A stretch of 64,000 nt of DNA from Nemopilema nomurai (Eukaryota > Cnidaria > Scyphozoa > Rhizostomeae > Rhizostomatidae): NCBI GenBank assembly GCA_003864495.1, contig ML133465.1:991163-1055162 (forward strand). The letters run 5' to 3'. This document shows positions 33,901 to 43,900 of the stretch, in pieces; positions within the stretch are counted from its first letter, which is position 1; every line of letters begins with the position of its first letter. The notes under the pieces were generated by a model. It was not told the DNA's origin. It made no database searches and saw only the letters and a program-made list of their open reading frames with translations. A program made the translations under genes and the position numbers.

Positions 33901-35680
33901 CAGTAAGTCAATGATTATTGGCAGCCTTTGCACTTTAGTCAGATAAAAAGCTATCAATCTTAAATCATCTCATAAACGCTTCTCAAAAATAGCTTCTCCC
34001 TGTCAGATTAGCCATGATAGGTTAAGACTGAAAAAGCTCCCATTGCCTACCTTTAACTTTCAAATCATATGTCAAAAAGCTAGAACTTACCCGAGCAGTC
34101 TTTACCATGACCGGTAAACCCATTTTTACATCGGCAAGAAAATGAACCATAGTTGTTGGTGCAAATGGCCTGCTGGTGACAGTCATGCGAGCCACTTTTG
34201 CACTCGTCGATATCTGATAAATATCAATAATACATTCAAAAATATGATTTATTTGCATGGTTGCCAAAATTATGGCCATTCACATGTCCTTTCAGCACTG
34301 AAAACTCTTTGAGGGTCCCAAACATTATCTATCTAGATAGAATGAGATTTTGCAAAAATATAAGGATATGAATCTAGCATAGAAATTTATTACTGCAAAG
34401 ATCATTGATAATTGCTTTGTTAACAAATTGTGGGCATCTTTAAATAACTTTTTATAGTTACCTCTGCCCGAAACAATGCCATGTATCAACTCTTATTCTC
34501 GATAAATTACAAAATATACTGTTACGTAGCTGCTTTTCAGGTGCGTTTGTAGTATGTATTGTTCAAACAAACGACCTGTAATCCCATTGCAATTCCGCCC
34601 AGGAAAACTTCTTCTAAAAGTTTTAGAGTCAGAAGAACTTCAATATTGCATATTTACGGTTATTTAATCAAATTTTTTACTTGACAGCGTAAAGGAAAAC
34701 ATGAACGTAACATTAAAGTAAATTAGTAGAAGATACTAGCATTTAGAAAACGAACATAATTTTGATCCTGAAAACAATATGTCTGTTTTTCCATCAGCTT
34801 TCATGCAGCTTATTTCATAAGTTGAGGTTACCCTTGCTACTTTCAATCGTTTGCTGAAAATCTTCTGCTGAAAATATGACTTCTTTAGTGGACAAGAATA
34901 GCGACTTACCTGAACACTCGTAGCCCGAATTGTTGGAACAACTCTCAATGCATTTGTAGCCCGGATCACAAACTACCTGATGACATCTTGGACCTACCTG
35001 GAACAGATTTTCAAAGCATACAGTGGGAAGTTTCCATTTAATAAGTGATGAACCAAATTCAACCTTATGCCAATCTGTCTATAGGCAATTCAATTAAAGT
35101 GAATGAATGCATAAAGTTGCACCTTTTTAATACATCCGAGAATTAGACATGTCATTATGCACAGACTTGAGATAGATAGTAATGACAATTTCCAGAAACT
35201 TTTATTTTACTGTTACTTCAAGCCAAAGAATTGCTCAAACTACATCTATTTCAATATAAAGTTTTGAATCAGTAAGTAGCTCATCAAAAAAGCGATTATT
35301 CAGCTTAAATAAACCTTTAAATGGGCACCAATCCTCTTTACCTGGTTGTCCGGCTCGTAATGTATCCAGCCTATTCTGTTCTTCATAGTAGCACCAAGTG
35401 TTGCTTTGTTAAAGCTTAGGATTTCGCATACACTTTCAACAGCATCCTTGAAATTCAGTGACTTGCAGTTGTTGTTTGCTGTGCAGCGCATTCCGCAAAA
35501 CAAGAAGCTCACGCTTTGAAATGACTGCAGAACGCCAGCAGAATTGTGAGACAAGGCTTTGCCTCTGTCCGTTGCCACAAAGGCTGCATTCCTGCGACAC
35601 TCTGATCTAAACACTTGAGTTGTGGAAAGGTTGATGCACTTTAAAGCAAGGAATACAAGAAGGTAATGTCGCCAGGCCAT
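30454..35680 (-). CDS. Locus B: intact PAN-EGF-fucolectin secreted protein
   Basis: Six exons on the minus strand: 35680-35342 (signal peptide, PAN/apple), 34997-34910 (Cys-rich), 34213-34091 (EGF 1), 33600-33478 (EGF 2), 31898-31479 (fucolectin 1) and 30911-30454 (fucolectin 2 and stop). The total is 1551 nt, 516 residues. All phases join (0, 1, 1, 1, 1), donors are GTAAAG, GTAAGT, GTAAGT, GTAAGT and GTATGG, and no stop interrupts. The hydrophobic leader MAWRHYLLVFLALKCIN suggests secretion; no membrane anchor is visible. Known roles of such domains are carbohydrate and protein binding in extracellular recognition; the specific ligand is unknown. An acceptor-like TTTTTTCGCAG at about 35705 suggests an upstream non-coding exon. 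Confidence 0.9.
31479..31898 (-). CDS. Locus B fucolectin (FTP) exon 1
   Basis: 420 nt, phase 1-1. ENRALGMYASQSSTYRGQ start, SPWWQVDLKRPRIV, NPFNISVGGDSSNGGRNNQ, CHTLPIGRYISVFVNR and ELEVYKG at the end. Nearly identical to locus A except for the stop there. Confidence 0.92.
33478..33600 (-). CDS. Locus B EGF_CA exon 2
   Basis: 123 nt, phase 1-1, with DIDECNNGAHSCHGRKHCTN then GSYSCHCQSGYVDDGEEC. Closest to the single EGF of locus A. Confidence 0.95.
34091..34213 (-). CDS. Locus B EGF_CA exon 1
   Basis: 123 nt, phase 1-1, with DIDECKSGSHDCHQQAICTN then GSFSCRCKNGFTGHGKDC. No equivalent is seen in locus A, which has one EGF. Confidence 0.95.
34910..34997 (-). CDS. Locus B Cys-rich EGF-like exon
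   Basis: 88 nt, phase 0 to 1. VGPRCHQVVCDPGYKCIE then SCSNNSGYECSG has five cysteines, one fewer than in loci A and C, where the segment reads CTCPGYQC or CTCPGYKC. Confidence 0.85.
35342..35680 (-). CDS. Locus B signal peptide and PAN/apple-like exon
   Basis: 113 codons ending YEPDNQ before GTAAAG. QVFRSECRRNAAFVA, FLFCGMRCTANNNCKSLNF and VCEILSF give the PAN cysteine framework. The ATG at 35680 heads the hydrophobic leader; the in-frame ATG at 35737 lies before the probable acceptor and is less likely. Confidence 0.9.
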
Positions 35681-37104
35681 GTTGCATGAATCAATTGCTG
35701 TGAAACTGCGAAAAAAGAGAATCTGATGACTTACCATTCAAAAGAATGCTTAGCGACTCTGTAAGTAATCTTGATTAAAACTTGTGATGCTTCACGTATT
35801 AAATTTCAAACGTTTTTAACTAGGGCTTTGTTTTATGGCTGTCGGTGGTGGAGAGCCACGGGGGTATAGTTCCCTTGGTTTATCAAAAGTATGAATATGA
35901 AAAATGAATTTCATGTATGACCATCTGTTTGAAAAAACGTTCTAAACATGTTCCTGGCACCGTTTCAAAAACGTGCGTATTCATTTTTGTTTTGCATGCA
36001 TAGCTTTATACAAGCTACAGTTTCAGTATCAGTTTGAAGTTTTTTATTTTGTTGCATGACACTGTACATTTTAAGCGGGCTCTATTTCTGTATCCCAGTC
36101 ATCGTTGTGATAACAAATTGCCCTAAAGTTCAATAATATTTGGGTGGAGGTGGGGAACTTTTGCCTATCTTTTCTTTACTACCAATACCAGTCTCTCTTC
36201 TATAATAAACATTGCAAAAAAGTAAGAACTTTTAATTGACAGTGCTTCTGAAATCTTTAATCTCATCCAAGAAAATTAAGGATCAGAAAAGCGCACATTT
36301 TTTGAAAAAAGTCAATGCAAGTTGAAAATCATCGAAAGAGTATTTTCCAAGTTGAGGATCAAATTAGACGACGGTTGAGCATTGCAATTAGTTTGAAAAT
36401 GAAGCAATTAAAATTCATGCTTACACTATTGATATAATCATTGAAAAAAGTGCTCTTTGAACGGGCTATTATAAAAGACACAACAAATATTAGAGGTAGA
36501 AGTTGCACCAACACCACTTGTCGAGCAACTGATGATAAGATCCAGCCGCCATTAAAGTCAGCAAGCGTACTTCTACGCGGTCTATATCACCTCAGAAAGT
36601 TATTATTCTGGCAATATCAGTTTAACTGCTTATCTATTGCCTTGAAAGAAATAGTGACTAGAAATTTGCTTTGAAATTGAAATACAGATTAAAATTCAAC
36701 AATTCTTTTCAATACAAACCAATAAAGTTTTCGTTCAATTTTAAAGTTTTTGATACTTTTGTCTGTATGATTAAATTAATACAGATTTGTTTCTCTTTGG
36801 TCTTTTTTTGTTAATCTGAATACCTATCTTTGTGATTCATATGTCCCAAAAATCGGAAGGGATGTGTGCCTGCCGCTTAACCGGGGCCAACTCAAGTTAC
36901 GATGAAACAAAAACTAGCATTCAATAAGTACAAAGTATTGTAAAGAAAAGAAGGATTCTCAAGTGAAGATTTTCGTATAATTGGACAAGCTAGGCCGTCT
37001 TTTCACCTAGGTGTTATGGAGTCTGTCTATATTTCAGTAGAAAATCCCATTCTTTGAAGACAGAAAGAGTTCGTCTTCTCCATTTGGCTCTTCTTAAGGT
37101 TTTA

Positions 37105-37330
37105 AGTAATGCTGATTGGTCAATTATAACCAATCATGCGCACTTCTTTTCACCCTCTAGTGTTTTCGATCCGCATCTGGCTATTTATTCTGTCAGCTTT
37201 TTGTTATTTCCCGACGTTTGCATACTCCGAGGAGAGTCGGACGATAAAGTTCTTTAAGCATGCAAAAACACTAGAAAGTCCCACTTTTTCTTGCCATCGT
37301 GAAGTTTTGTACCGCAAAGCACTTGTGAAG
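37105..37330. repeat. Foldback/MITE family, half copy
   Basis: Duplicate of the 8725-8940 copy; GCTGATTGGTCAATTATAAC at one end, CCGACGTTTGCATACTCCGA in the middle. Confidence 0.75.
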
Positions 37331-37601
37331 ATAGTTCTTGTGATGTTCACTTATCAAAACTGCATCCGGTGGCCCTGTGTTTCCAGTACCACACATCAAA
37401 GCGGATGAATTTGAAAACGCTATCTAAAACGGAGTGATTTCAATATGGAGTGATTTGAAAAAGGACAGAAGCATTCACTGAATGTGCTAGCAGAGTTGAC
37501 TGCACAGAGAAAGACGTTTAACTGGTCTGTTCCTCAGTAGGAAACTCCATAACATTGGTGAAAAAGAAATTGAAAGAGGGTATCTACAAGCGTACTTTTC
37601 C

Positions 37602-38393
37602 ATTCGAGTTGAAAATCAAAAATAGTAAAATTATTGGTGTTATCTGAAGGAGAAGAAAGGTGAGAAACCAGTATTTTATATGGGTTAATATTCGAGATAA
37701 AAGTTTTGCATAAAATAGAAAACGAAAAGCTTTCCAAGAAAAATGCTGCATCTTTTTGCAACACAAGAATATCTATTTCTTTTCCAACCTGAAAATAAAA
37801 TAATGTCATCAGAGCCATTCTCTATTATCAATATGAACTTTTAATATTCATTCAAAGCAAGTCTTTGTAAATAAAAGACCCAATTTGTCATGCCTAGAGA
37901 GCACAGCGCCTCTGAAAGAACAGAGCCAAGCAAAGTTTGAAAGTTTTCTCTAAATAAAGTGAGCTTTTAGAGCGTTTGAATGCAAGCACGTTCAGTTCTT
38001 TTTCACAACAGTGTGTCCAAAATGAAAAGGTGTTTTCCGTTCATGTACCTAAATACAACACGAGAATAAACTTTATCAAAATTCGAAACAACAAGGAGCT
38101 TTACAGCGACCAGTGACAATGTGGTACCAAATCTTAACGTTCAACCTTGAACTTCTCAAAATTGATCACTTAAATACATGAAGCAGTAAAACAATCACTC
38201 CCTTTCTTATTAAGGCAACTTATATTGCACATGATGTACAAGATACATAGTGCAAGTGTTTAACAAAAATGCAAATGAAGTCTTACCTTTCTAATGCTTT
38301 TCCACCAATTGCAGGGACTGTCGACTGTTCTAGCTAACGTCTGATAGTGCTTTGCATGTGTTACCAAGCTTTTATTGGCTTTTCATTTCCCTG
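37602..38393 (-). CDS. Putative exon pair of an unrecognised gene, copy 2
   Basis: Counterpart of 9197-9997. The downstream exon encodes VGKEIDILVLQKDAAFFLES through FTIFDFQLEWK before GTACGC; the upstream exon ends CNWWKSIRK before GTAAGA. The frames survive, but the same upstream stop is present. Function unknown. Confidence 0.3.
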
Positions 38394-39569
38394 ACCTGTA
38401 GGTAAAAAAACAATTATTCATCAATTATTGACCACCACTCATCCTCACTGATCAAGCAAAAGCCCCTATACTCGTTTAATGGGACAGTTTCGCTGTGATT
38501 CAGTTAATAATCTTTAGAAAAATTTCTTCTACTGAACTAAAAATACCAGAAGCTAAAATAGTATTCTGCAGATTAAAGAGTATAACCCTGTGTTGCATCA
38601 ACAAACTGGATTCTATTAATTATGTTCTAAAATTAAGAGCTGAAGTTCACAAATGTTGGAAATCAGAACCACGTATCTAAAACAAACGCCAAGGTAACAA
38701 AAACACTTTGTAAAAGGTCATTTGCTTTATTTAGAACGATGGTTTGCTTCCAATTGTTGTGGGGTTACAGTTTACATAAATGACAATAATTTCTATTCAA
38801 TTTTATTGCAAACAGGTGCAAACAGGAGAGCTACCGGCTTGCCAATTTAGAAACCTTGACGCAAGCATTTCCTGACTTAATTGATTCAATAGGTTTCCTT
38901 CAATATTTGCCGGCTTTAAAGTGCCTTATGCGTCCCCATCGCAATGTATAACAGTACGTGTAATGTCTCATCAGTGATGCCAAATTAATGAAGAATCAGG
39001 GAGCAAGGTTTTTAAAAAGGCACCAAAACCCCATCAAAAGTATCTGTAGTTCCACTCTTATTCCAAACCTTCTCTCTCGTAATTCATCAAATGAGACTTT
39101 ACATCAAATTTTTAACGTGATAAGTGAAAAGTCTGCAGGAATAGTTTAAAACTTGATTCTTATGCCTCAAATTTAGTCATTTTTAAAATCAATTTCTTCT
39201 AGTAGAAATTTGGTTTGAAATTTTGTTTGATAACCAAAGTGAAAAACCAAAGCAAGCTGTTTATGGCTTCTTTAAAGATCTTTTTAACCTGTTGGAAATT
39301 GGGGTCTTCCTTCAAAGCTCAAACCAAAAGTTTTGCTTCCGTTTATTGTAGAGGAGGGGGCAGTTCCTCCCCTACCCCCATATTACAAACACCTTAGCCC
39401 TTTATAGCTAATATTTGTTAGAAATATTTGTTAGAAAAATACGGATTGACAGAAGAAAGATTTATGCAGGATAGAGTGCATAAAGGCCTTTCGTCATACG
39501 CACAGAAAAACGAAAAAGAATCAGAGAAGCATTTGCTTTTCAACTTGGGTATCAAGTATTAAGTTGTAA

Positions 39570-40260
39570 CCTACATTTGTCACCTTCTCAAATGACTAGA
39601 GGCAGTGTTGGAAAGATAAACTACCATGAAAAGTCACTTTCAATCGAAAGATGACGTGCAATATAAATATCGTGCTACATTGATCTCTTTAGCATGACCT
39701 TGATTACATGAAGACGATGGAATGTTTTAAAACAGATATGGGACGCTTTGCATTGACGCGGCTAGAATGGTTGCTACTGTGGAGGGGCAATATGTGCAGC
39801 AATTTGTTTTGTTACGAATGACCAAAGTTGAAAGCCCACATTTTCTATGATGTTATTGGAAGATAGCCTTGGTAAAAGACACTACACTGTCTTCGGTCCA
39901 TCGGTTAGTTTGTAGTCAATTGCGAAGGAAGTCATTTCTTATCAGTATGGGTACAACAAGGGGAGTAATAGCCTTAATTAACCTCTCATCGTGGCAAAAA
40001 GCCTCAATTCCTATTCGTTTTTGGATAGGTTCAATTCATGCCTGGATGATGGACGTATTCATGCGGTTCTGTATACGCATGGCGTATCTATTGCAAACGC
40101 TTCCAAATCTCATATACATTATTAATGCCAAACAACCAATCTTCCAGCGCAACTTTGACAACTTTTAAATAGGCACATATAAGATGACTGCAATATAGAG
40201 CAAACATGGTTGCAGCCGCTGTGCAAAGAGCTTGTGCGCCTGCAAGCTGCTACCGAATGG
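39570..40260. repeat. Triplicated gene-poor segment, copy 3, with empty Penelope site
   Basis: Directly joins AACTTGGGTATCAAGTATT to AAGTTGTAACC, the two flanks that the Penelope-like insertion separates at 10821-11947. It ends in divergent sequence at about 40260. Confidence 0.75.
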
Positions 40261-40661
40261 CGACGCGTAAAGGTTCTCTCACCATCTATTATAAATGATT
40301 CTTGTCTATTCAAAGGTTCATCAAAAGTTATAATTGAGGCTCTTTGAATGGCAATTGTGTTTCACTTCAACAGCAAGAAGTCTGGTCATCCCAAACTAAA
40401 TGTGCGACAGGTGTTGTATAGACAACAAATTATAACCACAAGTTGATTCATATTTTGATTCTTACGTTTATAAATGCTTATCAATGATGATTTGGTTGGG
40501 CCTTCAACTTCAATGCTAGCTTGTTGATTTTGGTAACAAGACTATATTCTATTGATTGGAAATACACCGTCATGTATAACTATGGCACAGTTTTTATGCG
40601 CAAAATGCCAAGGGAACAGAAGCAACTTCTTAGGTTAAATGTTCCACCAGATAGGTATTAT

Positions 40662-40988
40662 ATGATGTTTTATTTTACGCTACTGATGCTGGCTACCATA
40701 GAAGTAAATGGAGACATACTTCGGTTACCATGCCAAACTTTTGCCAACTTCTCGGTTGTGCTTCAAAATCGCTCACTTAGGGCCACCTTCCGCACGTTTG
40801 ATAGTCTTGATGAATATGCCTGCGAGCAGACATGTCGCTTTGAACAACTATGCAAGTCTTTCAACCTTAACAAGGAGCAGAGCGTTTGCCAGCTGAATCA
40901 CAAATCCGCACAGGATCCTAGCGACGCCATGAAGACACAAGCTGCAGCTGGTTGGACATATTTCTCTACTCGCTATGACGAAAAGAAT
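40662..40988 (+). CDS. Locus C signal peptide and PAN/apple-like exon
   Basis: 109 codons, phase 0, donor GTATGT. The leader is MMFYFTLLMLATIEVNG; the domain has PCQTF, YACEQTCRFEQLCKSFNL and VCQLNH. The longer frame from 40521 adds an unconserved N-terminus, and locus A supports the shorter start. Confidence 0.9.
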
Positions 40989-43900
40989 GTATGTTAATCC
41001 AATTTCTCAATGCTAATCTTTCCTTTACAAACGAATATTATCCAGAGCAGATTTTATCCCCTTGTGTCAATTCTCGTATCAGAATGCAGAAGCAATTTTC
41101 CAAATGGTATAGGTGTTCATTCGTATATTTGATTCCGATGGTCAGTGATTTTTTACAATTATTGTAGGTTGGTCATTTCTGTCGATCAAAACATCCTTGC
41201 AGCAACACAGAGAGATGCACGGATACATGCACATGCCCTGGATATAAATGCATTGGTGAGTGTCATCTACACCTAAATGATTTTCTTGAAATGCCTGCAA
41301 GAATTATTCACTGGACTTTCCTTTTGCAATTGTGTATATTTCAAACCGAGGAATACTTGAGAGTGGTTTCTTCGATATCTAAGACAGTAACAGACCTATT
41401 TAAAAAGAGTTCAGAATAGATAAAGGCTATGATCCAACTTCCCACCTCTAATAGATTTATCTCTTTGATTTTACGTCTTTGATTCAAAACAAGGGTTTCT
41501 TCATTGGTCGAAGCACATTGCTTTCTTTAACAGTGTACAAGTGTATGTCCGTCTATAACTATAGGCTTTTTAACTTTGATCACAGAAACTAACTTTTAAT
41601 TCATTCCAACTGCAATCCAACTGGGCAGCGTACTTTAAAAACTTCTCTTCTTCAGCGTTTGCCGTCTGATCATACATTTCTACTTGCATGTATATAAATT
41701 AATAGTTCGATACCGACCAAGGGTGGTTCGATACAATTGGGTAGCACCCTTATGGAAATAATTTTCCTTCTGTAAGCATTTGCCTCGTGATTATATATCT
41801 ATGGTTCAAATGGCTCTGATGATGGTTTAAGCCGAAACAGAAGAAATTAAAACTACCTTGGCTACAATGAAATCTCCAGTGTTGGTTTCGGAGATTCATC
41901 GCTTATTTCATTGGGTCGTATAGTCCAGTAGAATGAGCGTTGGTTTTTGAAACAGCAAGCTGGAGTTCGATTCAGCATACGGGTGGCACCCATACAGAAA
42001 GAACTTTCCCTCTGTCAGCCTATGCCTCATGATACATATCTATGATATATAAATATATATATATAAATGTATATGTCAAATTCTATATAATTCTTATATA
42101 TTCAGCTCTATATATGTATGCATGTATGTTTATCTACGTGTGTGTGTATTCAAATAGAAATTTTAACATTCTTAGATTTTGATGAGTGCAGTACAGGAGC
42201 CCACGATTGTCATGTCAATGCTGTCTGTACAAACTCTATTGGCACATTTACTTGTAAATGCAAACCAGGCTTTACTGGAAACGGAAGGGCATGCACAGGT
42301 ATGGTACCATGGTAACTTCATTTGTTAAAGTACCCCTAATGTGGACCATATTGCTGCAAAAGATGTCATCAACGCATGAGTGGTTATTGCCCAAGAAAGC
42401 ATTACATCGTATAGGTCTGAATTGATAGCGCTGAGCCTTCATAGAATCGAGCCATTCTACTGCTATTCTAATAAGAGCAGTAGCGAGAAAGGAATAAATG
42501 CGATGCTCGGTTTCTGCAGGTATACTTTGCAGCGTTGCTAGATCGAAGGACTAATTAAGACTGTTGCTATGAGTGTCAGCTCTGATGAATGAATATTAAG
42601 AATTTGCAATAAGAGCTGTCTAAACAATGAATTATAAAGAGTTGAATGAGGAAACCAGGATTAAAAGAAGTGCTTTCGGGCACCTGCAGAACGTCCTTGG
42701 GGCACACTCCTCCATTTTTCCCTCGTAGTAACATAAGGCATCTAAGTATCCTTTTCACAGAAAACATCGCCTATAAGAGGCCATCTTCCCATTTGGCTAC
42801 ATTATCGATGCATGGATCTACACTACATGCCAGGTTTGGAAATGATGGTGACAAATCTTGGCATTGGAGAACGTGCAGCATCACGCCGCACCAAAACCTG
42901 CCCTGGTGGCAAGTGGATCTGACAAGACAGGCAGCAGTGACAAAAATACGAATAAAAAATGGTCTTTGGAGATCACTCTTTTTAAATCCATTTGATGTCA
43001 GTGTTGGAGACAATAATTCGAATGGTGGACGAAACAATGCACTGTGTGTGGATGATGGGTATCTAAACGCTGAAGAGTTGAAGTACTTTTACTGCCCGAC
43101 GGTGCTGCATGGTCGATACGTGACTGTGTTTCTAAACAGAAAAGAGTATCTTCAAATTTGCGAGCTTGAGGTTTATGAAGGTATTTGATCTAATATTCCG
43201 CCTTTCAATTAGGAGTCTTATCTTTAATAATGATGTTAACAAAAAGTTGTGATGAAAGCCACACTGGAGACTTTTCAATCAATTGCGATTACAATATTAT
43301 TTCGGGCTAAAGGAGAGGTTAAAACTTGAATCTATGCATTTCTTGTCCCAATAGCTTGTCTTTGATTTCAACCTATTTTGATATTTCGGGGCCACGACAG
43401 TGCTTCCTCCAATGTTCGACCAACGTGGAACGAACTTCCTCCTTGCCTTGATGTAGACGGCCGAAAGTGTCAGTTTGCGCATTGTCTGTAATAATTTTCC
43501 CTTGTGATAACGGATATTGACAGGCAATCAGATGACGCTTGACCCCATGTAATCTTCATTTTGCAAAGGATGCATGCCCTATCCACTTTACAAAGTAACC
43601 AACCCACAACTGATAGTTGACTGCGTGTGAATGGTCTTTAAGAAAATATAGAGATGTGAAGGTGAGGTTAGAGGCTTGTAGTCGCAAGGGTGGATGTTCT
43701 GGACTTAATTAATTTCTTGATTCGCTGATAAATGGAATTTGATGCTGGCACTGTGTGCTTGACAAAAAATTGTGAGCACTGAACTCAAATTGACATTAGC
43801 AGTAAGACTAAGAGAGAAACGAAACAAAATTGAAAGCTCGAAGAATGAATGTCAGAATTGACGATTTTGAGTGAACTTGAGCAGCAATGAAGAGAAAGCA

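Larger units (their letters stand above)
35270..39570. repeat. Segmental duplication block, paired with 6440-10833
   Basis: See the partner block. The stretch 35900-37100 is gene-free non-coding DNA. About 38974-39318 is present only here, and I see no element ends in it. Confidence 0.85.

Noticed and set aside
41911..41990. tRNA gene
   Set aside because: A/B-box-like motifs are present but the arms do not pair as a tRNA; better explained as a SINE head.
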